From Rhizophagus irregularis (taxonomy: Eukaryota; Glomeromycota; Glomeromycetes; Glomerales; Glomeraceae), in the NCBI RefSeq assembly GCF_026210795.1, contig NC_089430.1:2294001-2358000 (forward strand): 64,000 bases of DNA, given 5' to 3'. Numbering within the stretch: the first letter of the stretch is position 1; the number at the start of each line of letters is the position of its first letter. Under the pieces are notes generated by a model, which was not told the origin of the DNA, did not search any database, and saw only the letters and a program-made list of their open reading frames with translations. Positions 1-11,904 of the stretch are shown here, piece by piece. A program made the translations under genes and the position numbers.

Positions 1-1229
1 GAACGAAATTCTTTCAAAAAATTCTTAAAGACCGTCATGAAGTGTTTATTTGTACAAATTTTGGTATAATTCGAAATTCAAATGTAATATAAATATACAA
101 TTGTAATAAGTGTTTCTGAATGTGTTTGTTAAACGTGGATTTCTTTAAAAAGATTGAGAGTAGATTATATCGATCTTTATCATAAACATCGTTGTGAATT
201 CTGAAACGCAAGTATTGAAATTATTTTTTTTTTCAATTGGAATATATACAGTAAATTACTGAATACCTTGTTTATACACCTTCCTCTTCGACGTGCATAT
301 TAAAGCTAATCCTACTTTAGCAACTAAAGTAATTAAACAAATATAACATATATACAATATATGAAATATTATCAATACATACTTTTGTAAGGTTGAATAT
401 ATATGGCTCTCGAAATGTAGTTTTATAGTCCACTTCGATGCGGCCTCTATAAGTGCTATTTAAATTTTTTTTTTGCATATTTTTTTTTTTGTATTATTTT
501 CTAGTTCATAATTTTTTCTTATCGTTAATTATGGATTTTGAGTAAAACTCATCTTAGAAGAGTATATTCATAGTAAAAATAACTTAATTGCAGCTATAAA
601 GTTCAACTTAATTCTGAAGAATTATACGAAATTGGCAAATTATTATAAATGTAAAGAATTATATTATGTATATAATTGTTTAATCGTTAAACCTTAGAAA
701 AATTATGTTCGAAACCGTGAAAAACGGCAAGTTTCTTAATTAAGACATTCTTTGAAACTAGACTTTTGGCATTTTTTGTTCTTACATATTTTCATCTTAT
801 TTATATTTTTCATAGAAAATTATATAAGTAATCAATTTTATATAATACGGTTGACTCAAGATTATAACTAAGTATTTGTAATAATCGTTTCAATAGACAT
901 ACATTGTATCATTTCCCCATTTTAAGAATGATATTAACCTCTTTTTTCCCAGTTAAACTCATTTTTTATTATTTTGAATCCTTATTAATAATAATGACGA
1001 CGGGTAAACGAATAAACGATACCGGTAATACCAGCAATACGGCGACACTGTATACAAAAAATACGGTAAATCTCGCGACACATCGGTTTAATTTGATTAA
1101 TAAGCCCACAATGATTAGTCAAATTCTATTTTTATAAGGTTGCACAGTGGTTGCACAAAAGTTATTTTTCATCCCGAGAATTAATTATCAAACCTATTTG
1201 TCACAAAAGTTATTTGTCACATATATAAT
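1..1229. other. AT-rich noncoding DNA
   Basis: Strongly AT-rich sequence with T and A runs and no coding-like stretch. A 77-codon frame at 904-1137 has no recognisable domain and biased composition, so I do not call it. No RNA gene seen. Confidence 0.6.
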
Positions 1230-1850
1230 TTCTTAATGCCGTAATTCCAGCCAAATCCGTCCCGCTTTAGATATCGAACTTGGACTTCCTTTTTGTAGGT
1301 CGGCTCTTGGGAATCTCTTGGCACCTCTTCTCATTTTGCAGGACAGTACCTTGGTGTAGCTCGTCAATTTGGCATTTTGGAATGAATCGGTAAGTTTAAA
1401 CCTTATAATTTTTTTATTTTTTAAATTTTTTTTTTCTTTTTTTGCAGGTATCGGTAGATTGAGCTTCATGGATCCCAGATGATAGGATCGGTAAGTTACA
1501 AAATGTTTCGTTTGAAACTTTTTTTAAAGTTTTTAATTTTGTTTTGAAGAAACTAACCGTTTCTTCTTTTGTCTATTTTGTAGGTATTGTCTTCGATTTT
1601 TGGATCAGCTCCTTGAGTAAGTTTCGAAGTTTCGCTTCACTTCGAAACTTAATTAAATCTTTTTATATTCTTTTAAGAAACGCTAAGTCACTAATTGTTT
1701 CTATTTAGAAACAAGTTAATGAACCGTTTATAATAATGTTATCCTTTTGGTTATAAAATTTATAAGTTTTTATAATTTTAAATATGATTGTTGGGAATCT
1801 CTGCTCTTATTCCCCCCATGAAATACATGGGAGTGGCAGAGCGCGTCACT
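1230..1850 (+). other. Possible spliced noncoding locus with serial hairpins
   Basis: A less AT-rich segment has apparent splice signals: GTAAGT at 1390 with CAG at 1445-1447, GTAAGT at 1491 with TAG at 1581-1583, and a third GTAAGT at 1617. The middle 'exon' (1448-1490) has stops in all three plus frames, so it would be noncoding or UTR. Perfect stems lie close together: GTTTC/GAAAC (1505-1518), GAAGAAAC/GTTTCTTC (1546-1566), a 12-bp arm pair AAGTTTCGAAGT/ACTTCGAAACTT (1619-1650), TTGTTTCT/AGAAACAA (1695-1714), and a two-step hairpin at 1799-1841 (CTCTGC/GCAGAG outside CCCATG/CATGGG). Splicing and RNA function are inferred; it could also be a decayed repeat. Confidence 0.3.
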
Positions 1851-3114
1851 TTATTATATAATAATCATTATATTTGTGATTAATGCTTTCATGATAGAAG
1901 TCAAAATTTTAAAAATGTTTATTGAATTGGTTTAATAAGGTTAATGTATATAACATCCCTTTGCAAAGTGTTGATAAATTAATAATTCTCATTTACTGAT
2001 ATTCGGGTTTCTTTCACTTTTGGCGGATTCGATTTGATAATATATTGGGTATCCGTGGAAGAAAAATCAAGTTTCCAAAATATTCTAACCTCTCATAACA
2101 TTAAAGAATTGATACCCTAACCATTAGATCTAAGAATTTTTGGACGAAGTTACTTCCTAACAAAAAAGGACGAGATTTACATTCGGTTAATATATTGAGT
2201 GAAAATATTTTTCGTTAATATTTAGGACGAAAAGCTCCCAATAAAGAAATTTAGCAATATATTGTTGTTGAAAAAAAGTTATAAATGTATATTTACTTAT
2301 ATGAAATGAAATTGTCAATTTCATTATTTTCAGATGCTCAATTTGAAAATTTTGCTTTTAGATAATTTTGAACACAATAATCTCTCATTCTTTTTATATT
2401 CATCAGTTAAACTCCTTGCTCCTTTGGGTATTGCAATTTAACCGTAATTTATAAGTTCTCTGTCATTATTACTAATCATTCCAAAACTACAAATTTGAAT
2501 CTATTCAAAAAAAATTATTCTTTAATTTTCATAAATATATATTTTGATAATAAATAGTTATTGGATGGGGGATTATAGTTCGGTCATTGGAATACTGCGG
2601 TGACCAATAGGAATTAATGCTACTAATACTGATTTCAATATTGGTAAAATATCAGTTATTCCTAATCGACTGAACAATATACGCGTAATACGCGTAATGA
2701 GTAATGGATATAGCGCGTAAACAATCTTACATCATACTAATCACACAGTATATGATTTTAAATGATTTTCTCAAGAAATTATTTATAAAATCACTCCTTA
2801 TTTTTCAAAAAAAAAAATTTCCTTTGAAATATGAAAAAAAAATTCTTTAATATTTATTATATTTATTTTAACTTTCAAAAACTCATTAAATACATGTTTT
2901 CTTTTTCATTTTAATATTTGATATTGTCTTTAAATATTTATTTCCTATTTTCTTTAATACTTATTATAGCTTTCGAAAACTTATATTTCGTTTATTAAAT
3001 ACACATAAGAACTTTATTCTTATCCTCTTTTGCAAAACCCTTGGAAGATTTCTACTTGTGATAATTTATTGGGCTTTTATTATTTTGGTAAGTGGAAATG
3101 GCTAAGCTGGGATG
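1851..3114. other. AT-rich intergenic DNA
   Basis: No supported gene. The only structure noted is a short doublet of TACGCGTAA near 2681-2699. Confidence 0.5.
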
Positions 3115-3116
3115 TA

Positions 3117-3149
3117 CAGTGGCCTGCCAAAAATGACCGACCACTTGCG
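3117..3149 (+). repeat. Left terminal inverted repeat of the Tc1-type element
   Basis: Begins CAGTGGCCTGCCAAAA directly after the TA duplication. It is the reverse complement of 4467-4499 except at two positions. Confidence 0.93.
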
Positions 3150-3309
3150 ATTTTGCGATAATTTTGCCGATCATTACCAATTTTGTTTTTTGTTTATTTA
3201 CGTAACGGACTAATAAAATTGCGCCAAATTTTTTTTCCCACCTCTCCCAAAACATTTTCTTCAAAATGTAATTATTGTCAATTTTCAAAAAGCTACTTCC
3301 TAAATAAAT

Positions 3310-4340
3310 ATGACTGACAAACGCAAAGAGCTCTCTATTTTTGAACGTGGTGAGGTTGTTGGTGCTTGGAAGTGTGGAATTAGCGAACGAGCTATTGTTG
3401 AGAAATTAAACCACCCCAAAACGACTATTCATGACGTTATTGAAGCTTACAAAAAAGATGGACTGGAGATGCCTCCACCTCGGGTAGGTAGGCCACCTAT
3501 ACTAACAGAAAGAAATGGGCGTTGTTTATTAAGAACTCTTAAGAAGGATAGACAAGCAAATATTAAAGAACTACATGATAATTTTACACAAACTGCCGAT
3601 GTAAAAGTAAGTGTAAGGACTGTTCAACGTTATCTTCATGAACAGGGATTTTTTGGGCGAGCTGGAGTCAGAAAACCTTTTGTAACTGAGGCTAATAGAA
3701 AGAAACGATTTTCCTGGGCTAAAGAGAGAAAGGATTGGGGGAAGAGTGGAAAAACATAATTTGGAGCGATGAGTCAAAGTTTGAACTTTTCAAAGGAAGT
3801 GGTAGAAGGTGGGTTTGGCGAAGGCCTCACGAAAAATATGATGTAGGGTGCCTTATTCCAACTTTTAAGTCAGGACAAGATGGTATAATGGTGTGGGGAT
3901 GTTTTACGTATAATGGGCTTGGCCCTTTAGTTAGGTTAGAAGGAAGAATTAATGCTGCAGCGTATATAGATGTTTTGGACGATCATTTACTTGGGTTCAT
4001 AGATGATTTAGGTGACGAAGAAGAGTATCTTTTTCAGGAGGATAATGCTCCAATCCATACAGCAAGGGTTACTACGGAATGGAAAAGGGATAATGATATT
4101 GAAACTCTACCGTGGCCTGCACAGAGCCCGGATATGAACCCCATTGAAAATTTATGGGACGAGTTGGAAAGACAAGTCCGGGCGCGCAAACCACTACCAA
4201 AAAATCGGGAGGAACTTTGGTCTGTACTTCAGGAGGAGTGGGGTAAAATCAGAATTCATAAACTCCAAAATCTTGTTAATAGTATGCCTAACCGAATTAA
4301 GGCTGTATTAAAGAGCAAGGGTAACCCCACAAAATATTAA
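3310..4340 (+). pseudogene. Tc1-type transposase, one frameshift
   Basis: The two halves of one transposase lie in different frames (3310-3759 and 3735-4340). The first half has the N-terminal helix-turn-helix DNA-binding region, from the SIFERGEVVGAWKCG segment through a GRPP linker to a second winged-helix-like part. The second half has the catalytic core: first Asp in IIWSDESKF, second Asp in FQEDNAPIH, and Glu in NPIENLW, with 34 residues between the last two, i.e. a DD34E triad typical of Tc1. The break lies in a run of five G at 3736-3740; one missing G explains it. The ATG at 3310 is the first in frame, 193 bp inside the left repeat. All catalytic residues are preserved, so the lesion is recent or an assembly error. 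Confidence 0.9.
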
Positions 4341-4466
4341 TAAATGAGCCTTAAACTTTCAAATTTTGCCTTTCGAATAAATCAATTTTTTTATAAAATT
4401 CACTTAATAGTTTTTGAGAAAATTAAGTTTAAATTTTCGTAACGATTTTATAAATTTTTTATACCT

Positions 4467-4499
4467 CGCAAGTGGTCGGTCACTTTTGGCAGGGCACTG
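4467..4499 (-). repeat. Right terminal inverted repeat of the Tc1-type element
   Basis: Mirror of the left repeat; ends GGGCACTG just before the TA duplication at 4500-4501. Confidence 0.93.
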
Positions 4500-4501
4500 T
4501 A

Positions 4502-7500
4502 TAAGGGATTTGTGCACCTAGTGTGCTTTGGTTATCCTCCTCTTCTAGTAGTCTTCCCTTTGGTGGTGGGTCTCATGTCTTACTATCAATGTGACAGTAC
4601 CTCTGCACGAGTTTGATCACTCACGATATATCGTTAATGTCAGTTGATAGTAGGCATGGGGGCTTGAATTTGTCTTTTCTACAAAGCTTACTTAGAGTAC
4701 TCGAGTCTTCTAACATATTTTTACAATATATTTTATTTTAGATTTCTTTTGTTTAAATATTAAAAACTGAATTTTCTTATCCCACTTTGATTACTTTAAC
4801 AAAAATTCTGCGCGCAAAATTTACCTTTATAAACTCATACATTACATTGCGATATCCAAAACTTGTTTTTAATATACAAAATAATTTTTTAAAATCAATA
4901 TGCTATAAACCTGGACTGGACTGGATATGTTCGTAAGGCTTGTAAAAGATTGGGTATAGATTTTATCAACATGGTCGTGTGGATCCTTAAAAGTGTAAAT
5001 ACAAATCAGGTTTTTTTTTAAAAAAAAATTGAAATAATTAGACCTTGTTTATACCTTTGTTTATACTTTATAGGCTCATTGAAGATACTGTTGGTGCTTT
5101 TAGCAGAACTTGTTAAGGACTCTTGATATTGAAACAAATGGAATTATGGAAACTTTTCGTGCGTGAATTAAGTATCATTATAGTAATAATTTATGGTACA
5201 CTTCACTTAGGCATGAGTTCCTATCAGTATTTATCATTTAAAATACTTTGATATATAACTTTTTCGTTAGAATTAGAAATTTCCATTTAATGAATATTAT
5301 ATATATCCACGATGACTTTGAATAGGAGAACTCATCCTCGTTTTCAAGCTGGAAATTTTACCAAAAATCCAGAACTTGCAGATAAATTTGTGAACTCGCA
5401 AGAAAGGATTAACTTCAGACCAGCTTTGTTTGGGTTCTAGCTCTGGTAACCAATAATCCAATAATCCTATTCTTACTTAATATTTTACAAATATGTTGTA
5501 ATAACATTTTTCTTTTTTTATAGTGTGATAATAGTGATAATATTGCTACTATGCTATTCCTGGTAGGTAAAAAAATTAGTTTCGAAGAATTGCCTAATAA
5601 TTAGGCAAATAACTAATTCTTTTGAAATTATTTGTGATAGATACACCACTGTTGGTATGAAGGTAAAAATATATATATAATATTAAAATAATACTAACTT
5701 TTTTTAAAAAAAAGAAAAAAATTTTGAATTTTATATAATAAATTAAGCTTGTAAACCATGTGAAGGCTTTGCACGGTGCGACGAATATGAGAATTCGAAT
5801 AGTAGAACGAATAAACGTATCTTGTTTCTTTCGATTCTTTGCAGTCGCTTCTTCTTGTATGAGATTGGTACATTTGATAAAAGCTTTCGGTTTACACCCT
5901 ACAATATTACTGATTTACTTTTACAAATTGGATAAAAAAAAAATCTTCGCTCATAAACAAGACTATAAAAATGCGTTCCAGGATTATATAATTACTTTTG
6001 CTTTTCTATTGCTCTCGATTGATCGATTTTATAGTTTTATTTTTACTTTTTTATAAGTTGAGCGCCAAAATTACAGATCACGTTAATATTCAAGCATATA
6101 TGCCAGATAAGGTACGGAAATTATAAATTCAACCTCACAGAGTTTTGCTAACTTGCCCTGGGTTAAATAACCTGGGTTAAATCACCCAAGTAATAGAGTA
6201 TATTTAGAAAAATTGCATTTCATTTTGAAAGATGTGGTAAAAAGTATACAATTAATATGTTTAAATGGTATTAAATAAATTCTTTTAAAAAACTATGTCG
6301 TAATCAGCGGTGATGACCTATAACACTCCTATAATGATATAGTGTTTAAATGGATACCATACAATCAATTCAACGATTTCAACAAAATAAAATGGGTTTG
6401 CTAATGCAATAAGGAGGGATGATCGATTAAGTTATTCTTAATTAAAAGAAAAATATGAAAGATGCAAGTTTCTTTAAAATATTTACATAATATTTGATAA
6501 ACTTCTAAATGAGGTATGAAATTTCTTTATTCATTTGATTTACTAGATGGATATTGTGAAGATGTGATAATAAATGTACGGATGCATTTAATTATCGTGT
6601 AAATTTAGAAGATTAAGAAAAAAATGTTTTTTTATCTAGATAACGGAATAACAGATAATAATTACTCTTATTGGAAAGAAAATTTAAGAGCACATTTAAA
6701 TAAAAAAAAAATTATTCAAGGACGTTGAGTTACTCAATGTCAGTATTGTTTATTCACCAAAAATATTTGGAGGTTATAGTCCTATCGGTACAGTTCTTAT
6801 GAAAATAATAGAAATATTGAAAAATATGAAGATAAGTACTGTAGAGTATGGAAGGAGAAGGGGAAGGTGAGAGAAAGAGGGAAGGTGAACATTTTTTAAT
6901 TTTGCATTATATGAATTTTATGATTATGCGTTCAATTTTGGTGGAGAATCTATGTCTATAGTTAATATTGGACAGATTCTTTTTACTGGTAGAGCATACA
7001 AAAATCATCATAAAAATTTTACCTATTTTTAATTAAGTAAAAAAGTTTTATGCATATTTCTGATTCAAGTTACACAAGAACAAATATAATACAAACCGTT
7101 ATTGATATAAATTTCTATAGTTTTATAGCAGATATAGAAGAAATAAAGAGATTAACCAATTATTATAAATCCTAATAATTACGACTTAGGCTGCAATATT
7201 GATATTCGCTGCATTATAATCTAAAAAAAATTGTGTAACTAATATAGCAAATGATGAACATGTCACATGAAAAAGATACAATATTTTAAATCGTACTACC
7301 AATGAAATATTAAAAAATTTTTTATATACAGTACATGTATTTTATTATACTATTCATGTATGTCATTACTTATTTAATAAATATTACGACATTGCAGGAC
7401 CATTCAAAGATTGAAGAATCCAGTTCTCATTAATTTACCATTTTATATAATTCATTTTTTCAATCGGCATGAATTGATTTGGATATATTTGATTCATCAA

Positions 7501-8222
7501 TAATATACTAAATTTAGCAACGATTTCGCTGATGGAGAAAGTTATATACAGTACAGCATAATTTTTTGTAATAAATTAATCGGAGCTGTTCGCAGTTGAC
7601 ATCTATTATTTGTTTGTTAATATAAAATTATTCATTTGATGTTATTCTGTTATTCTCATTTTTTGTAAAATCATCTTTATTTTAAAGCGGATTTACCACG
7701 ATCAGAATTCCCAATCTTATTCTCAATCCACTTTTCTCATATGAATTATTTATTCCGAGAAAACTAATAGAACTTAAATCTCTATGATGCAAATAAGGTA
7801 TTTGGAGTCCTAAAAAATAAATTATTACAACGATGTACCAAGTTTAAAACCGGTTCCAACCTGTTTTTTTTAATTGTTCATTTAATCTCAACCAGCATTA
7901 TAGATTGTCCAATAATAATTCAAGACAGTTTGAAAGTTAAAAAGAATAGCCTAATTTCATCACGTGACTAACCGGTTTAAACCGGCTATGGTCGGTGTAA
8001 CTCCGCTTTCAAAAACGGAAAAGAACAAAATATTCTCACGAATGACTTGATTATAGTAATCAAATCATTATTAATTCGTTCATGTAACTCATGTAAGTTA
8101 TAATTAAGTCATTTCTAAATCATTCATGAAAATTTTTAATCAAGTCATTTACAAAATCATTAAAATCATTCATTCAACAAAGATTTTATATCATATCATT
8201 TTCTAATCATAATCAATTCACG
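4502..8222. other. Long AT-rich intergenic region, decayed sequence
   Basis: No convincing gene. Noted inside: a tandem pair of CCTGGGTTAAAT near 6157-6182; a purine-only tract around 6848-6890; a perfect 14-bp palindrome CCGGTTTAAACCGG at 7972-7985 next to an E-box CACGTG at 7961-7966; and loose AATCATT/CATTCAT repeats at about 8040-8185 in front of the NmrA-like gene. Confidence 0.5.
5312..5440 (+). other. Short coding-like stretch, unknown
   Basis: A 42-codon frame from ATG to TAG stands out from its AT-rich surroundings by balanced codon use and polar composition (Arg, Asn, Phe and Pro rich). I recognise no family. It may be an exon of a decayed gene, since neither side continues as coding sequence. 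It could equally be chance. Confidence 0.2.
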
Positions 8223-8225
8223 AAT

Positions 8226-8236
8226 GTATAAATATA
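8226..8236 (+). promoter_or_regulatory. TATA-box-like element of the NmrA-like gene
   Basis: TATAAATATA lies about 55 nt upstream of the ATG at 8288, a usual spacing for a core promoter with a short leader. Confidence 0.45.
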
Positions 8237-8287
8237 CTAGGTGTTGCTCGATGGAAGGAAACTCAAATTCAAGCAATTTAATTAATC

Positions 8288-9332
8288 ATGAGCAACTCAC
8301 AATTCAAAACCGTAACTATTGCTGGAGGAACGGGTACTTTAGGTTATGCTATCTCTGAGGCATTTTTGAATGATGGATCTTATAATGTAAAGATTCTTCG
8401 AAGAAAACCAGAAAATGAAAATGAGAAAGCTAAATTATTGGCTTCCAAGGGTGCAGAAATTGTATATGCGGATTATAATCAAAAAGATGAACTTGTCAAA
8501 GCTCTTAAAGGAACCGACGTTCTTGTCAGTGCTGTATGTTTTGATAAAAAAACAGCTGTTACGGGCTTTTACGATATTCAATCTCCATTGTTAGCCGCTG
8601 CTAAAGAAGCATCCGTGAAGAGGTTCATCCCATCCGAATTTGCTCTTGTGTATAAGTGCGTTGGTTTATTACATTTTTGTTACATGTCATAACAATTCAA
8701 ATATTGTTGCGTCCTTATATCGATTTTTCTTTTTTTGCTAATTAAGGCCAGGAGTTCATCCAGTAGTGGACGATAAAATCAAATTTCGGGAAGAATTAGA
8801 AAAAAGTGGGCTTGAGTACACGTACATCCAAACCGGATTATTTCAAGAGTACCTTTACTGGATAGGATATGATATTGTGAACAAGAAAGCTACATTTTTT
8901 GGTGATGGCAATACAAAACTATATACTACATCTTTACCCGATATTGGCAAGTATACCGTTGAATCACTTAAAATACCAGAGACTCGTAACGCTCAAATTA
9001 ATGTTGCTGGTGCAACCTTGTCATTAAATGAGTACCTTAAAAAGTTTGAAGAAGTTACTGGTGAGTACACTGTATATCTCTTGTTTTTTAGGTTAAAACA
9101 CGAATGTAACCAATTATAATTTGTTTCTGAAGGTTCGAAGTGGGAAGTTGTTGAAGATAGAGATGTTCGACATCGATACCAAAACAATATCGACCCCGTT
9201 CCTTCGGCCGCTGATGATTTCAGAGCACTCGTTACGGAAACTACGAAATTCGATGAGATTGACAATGACAAATTCAGCTTTACTCCTCAACCTATTACCG
9301 AAACCATTGAAATTCTTGTGAAGCAAGCGTAA
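8288..9332 (+). CDS. NmrA-like / isoflavone-reductase-like NAD(P)-binding protein, three exons
   Basis: Predicted exons are 8288-8649, 8747-9060 and 9133-9332, giving about 291 aa. The introns (97 and 72 nt) have GTATAA and GTGAGT donors and AAG acceptors, and the reading frame is kept across both joins. The N-terminus has a Rossmann-fold nucleotide-binding loop (AGGTGTLG, residues about 12-19) after a hydrophobic beta strand; RFIPSEFAL near residue 115 matches the conserved FxPSEF segment of NmrA-like and isoflavone-reductase-like proteins; YTYIQTGLF follows. Known for the family: NAD(P)(H)-dependent reductases or redox-sensing regulators of the atypical short-chain dehydrogenase class, soluble and cytosolic. 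The substrate cannot be told from sequence. The gene appears intact. The first-intron acceptor could alternatively be the CAG a few bases downstream. Confidence 0.85.
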
Positions 9333-9467
9333 AATTTAGGTTCTAATTATTTATCATTTTATCAGAAGTTTCATATGATAGATTATACGTTTATTTTTTT
9401 TTTTAGTTAGTGCTTCTTGGTCAAAAATAGTAAAATTTTGCAATAGTGAAATTTTTTTAGTTTTTGT

Positions 9468-9473
9468 AATAAA
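9468..9473 (+). terminator. Polyadenylation signal AATAAA
   Basis: AATAAA about 135 nt after the stop of the NmrA-like gene, in AT-rich sequence; the position is suitable for 3' end formation. Confidence 0.4.
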
Positions 9474-10125
9474 GGTTCTAAATATATTAAACAAGTTACA
9501 ATTCATTCACCATTTTATTCTATATACACAGTATATAAATTATTTCCTAAAAATCTACCGTTAGCATAAATCAGTTAAATCACGCAAACATTGCAAACTG
9601 ATTATATAGAAGTATGCGTGATAGAGGACTAAAAGTCATGCTTATTTCATTTAATTCAAACAGTATTATTATTATGATGTGATTATTTACGCTTAACTTT
9701 TTTTAATTATTACAAGGTTAAATTGATCGAAAAAAATTTAATTTCGATTTTTATTATATTTAATTCAATGTTGCGCTATATAATTATCACAGTTCTTTAT
9801 GAAAATTCAAATTAATTTAAAATCAAACGCTAAAGGCGCACATAGATAAAAAAATACATTTTGAGGTTTTTTTTTAATCGGTTTAAAAAAACCGAAAAAA
9901 GTTGAAAAAAAGATCGATCTGATTTGTAAAATGAGTGTATTCTTAATTATTACTCACTAGAATATATTTGGATTGTTCCATTAAATCAAAAAGCTCAAGT
10001 CGCTTTGCTTGCTTGTGAAAAATAAAAGCACGAGGATCCCGTTAATGAATAAATATCCTGATTATCCTCCAAATTCAGAAAATTCTGAGTTCCTTCAAAT
10101 ATATAATACAACGATAAAATAATAT
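9474..10125. other. AT-rich intergenic DNA between convergent genes
   Basis: Separates the NmrA-like gene (plus) from the F-box/LRR pseudogene (minus). No gene or RNA recognised. Confidence 0.5.
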
Positions 10126-11447
10126 TTAATAGTCCTCATCCTCCTCGTCACAAAATTCCTTGGTTCTAACTATACCTAAATCTTCATATTTTTTAATTAT
10201 TCTAATGTTATTTTCATCCAAATCTAAACCATTATAATTGTTCTTATTAGTTATTAAAGTAAATATTATATTTGGTTTCTTATTTTTCCATTCAATAAAA
10301 AACGTTTCCAAGTCGTTTGGAGATAATTCTGATGGTGAATCATTATTTATTTTTAATTTATAAAAGTTTTTTTGTGAATATTTTATTATAACATCTAATA
10401 CATCTTTTTCATTTAAAAATCTCTTTCCGCACCAGATTTCAATATTTTCTAAATCATTACAACGATTAAGCATCATTATTAATGCGTGTAATTCATTATT
10501 ATTAAATATTGCAAGAAAACTTTTAAGATTTGGACAAAATTTTGGTATACACAAATTCAAATGTTCATTATTTTGTCCTACATAGATTTCTCTAAGATTT
10601 TTTCCGTTGTTTTACTAAAAATCTTATTATGTACTCGGGTTTCGGACAATTGAAACAAAACTTTAACGTTTTCAACTCGGTAAATATAACGTTTTTTAAA
10701 TTGTTGAAATCTTCAAAATAATGTACCAAAAGTTCCACCAAAGAATGAAAATCTAATATCTTGTAAATTAGAGAATAGGGAAATAAATGAGAGAGGTAAA
10801 TCATTATTATTACTATAAAGATGTATTTTTTTTAACGTATTTGAATGTTTTGCTAAAGCGGGAATGATATTTTTCCAATTATTCCCCTCATATGCTAATA
10901 AATTTAAATTTATTAAATTATTTTGTAAAAGAATTAATCGTTTTAATTCATCTAAAACATCACTTACAAATTCTATAGTAAGTGATCGTAAATTATGACT
11001 TATTTGTGCCAGTTGATAAAAAAATTCGGAATGAATAATTGAACTACAGCGTAATTCTGAAAGTTCTTTTAAATAATTTTTTGTTTCGGGGAAACATAGA
11101 TCATTTGGAGTATTCACAAATGTAATTAAATAATAAGTTAATTTTTTCAAGGAAGTAATTTGATTCATGAACATTTTGACTATTTCTCTTACGACCAAAT
11201 AATTTCCTTCCTTTAAACTTAATGAAGTAACAGGTGATTCAAATTTATGGACATTATCAATTATTCGTCCAATCTCACAAATTGAAAGAACTTTGCAAAA
11301 TGATGCATAATTAAATAGAGATAGTTTTGAAGTAATTGGTAAAATTAAAATTTCATTTTTATGCAAAAATTCTTTTGATTCTTTGGGAAGGCAAGAAATT
11401 AATGTACTAAGAATTGCTTTTTCTATTCTTAACCATTTAAAACAAGG
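10126..11447 (-). pseudogene. F-box/leucine-rich-repeat protein of the Rhizophagus-expanded type, truncated and frameshifted
   Basis: On the minus strand three successive frames make one protein: 11447-10713 (with a LSTLISCLPKES-like segment, then LFNYASFCKVLSICEIG, then leucine-rich repeats ending LPLSFISLFSNLQDI), about 10735-10592 (FNCPKPEYIIRFL) and 10590-10126 (NLCIPKFCPNLKSF to an acidic EEDEDY end). The order and style match the very large F-box/LRR family of Rhizophagus, whose members are thought to be substrate receptors of SCF ubiquitin ligases. Two single-base shifts break the frame, one near 10735-10745 and one in an A-rich stretch near 10605-10615. The N-terminal F-box itself is missing: coding similarity stops at about 11447, where a palindrome begins. 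Family assignment rests on pattern memory, not a search. Confidence 0.8.
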
Positions 11448-11482
11448 AGTAGTATGTCCTATATGTCTTAGGACATACTACT
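11448..11482. repeat. Inverted repeat abutting the truncated gene
   Basis: Perfect 14-bp arms AGTAGTATGTCCTA (11448-11461) and its complement (11469-11482) with a 7-nt loop. It begins exactly where the F-box/LRR coding sequence is lost, so it probably marks the rearrangement or insertion that removed the N-terminus. Confidence 0.75.
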
Positions 11483-11493
11483 TGTTCCAGACT

Positions 11494-11563
11494 AATATGT
11501 CCTAGGACAATATAGTTTATTAATTAATATGTCATAGGATGTTATAGTTTATTGATTAATATG
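11494..11563. repeat. 32-bp imperfect tandem repeat
   Basis: Two units and the start of a third: AATATGTCCTAGGACA at 11494, AATATGTCATAGGATG at 11526 and AATATG again at 11558. Each unit continues with TATAGTTTATT. It shares the ATGTCCTA core with the adjacent palindrome. Confidence 0.65.
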
Positions 11564-11643
11564 CCCTCTCTATGACCAGTTGGTTAGTAAATATAGATGA
11601 ACTGTGCGCCTATTTGGTTGCCTGTTAAAAAATCGGGTCAGGT

Positions 11644-11904
11644 GGCGCAGTAGATTTGCGATTAATTTTGGCTGACATTATGCCATAATTCTGGCCGATC
11701 TTTAGAGCACATGATTTGAGGATCCAGCTTGACGCCATGATGGTGACTGTAGAGCTGTCATGGAACTGGCAGGGAGCTAGAGTGGTTCTATTAGTTTGCC
11801 AGTTTTATGCCACTTCTATGCTGAGTTATTATATCCAAAGTTCTGGCCAAAATCATGGAATAGTCAATAGTGTTGGCCGAAATTAAGCGAATTTATACTG
11901 CGCC
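11644..11904. mobile_element. MITE-like element with long imperfect terminal inverted repeats
   Basis: The left end starts GGCGCAGTAGATTTGCG and the right end reads, on the opposite strand, GGCGCAGTATAAATTCGC. The similarity continues inward for about 60 bp through TTAATTTxGGC and CTGGCC blocks. The centre has no reading frame. The target duplication is unclear. This is typical of a non-autonomous DNA element, about 260 bp, lying 170 bp upstream of the zinc-finger gene. Confidence 0.55.

Larger units (their letters stand above)
3117..4499 (+). mobile_element. Tc1/mariner-type DNA transposon, complete ends
   Basis: A 1383-bp element bounded by 33-bp terminal inverted repeats (3117-3149 and 4467-4499, two mismatches) and flanked on both sides by TA (3115-3116 and 4500-4501), the target duplication of the Tc1/mariner superfamily. 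It contains one transposase gene broken by a single frameshift. The nearly identical ends point to a fairly recent insertion. Known for the family: cut-and-paste transposition by a DDE/D transposase. Inferred: this copy cannot move by itself, but its ends could still be recognised by a transposase supplied elsewhere. Confidence 0.93.

Noticed and set aside
904-1137. 77-codon reading frame
   Set aside because: No domain, biased composition, no promoter or splice context.
3098-3112. tRNA-like A box (TGGCTAAGCTGG) split from a B-box-like sequence near 4609 by the Tc1 insertion, i.e. a SINE
   Set aside because: A short motif match only; the B box is poor and no repeat borders are visible.
5760-6056. 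98-codon reading frame
   Set aside because: Starts without ATG, Phe/Ile-rich, ends in AT-rich sequence and has no recognisable motif; chance frame.
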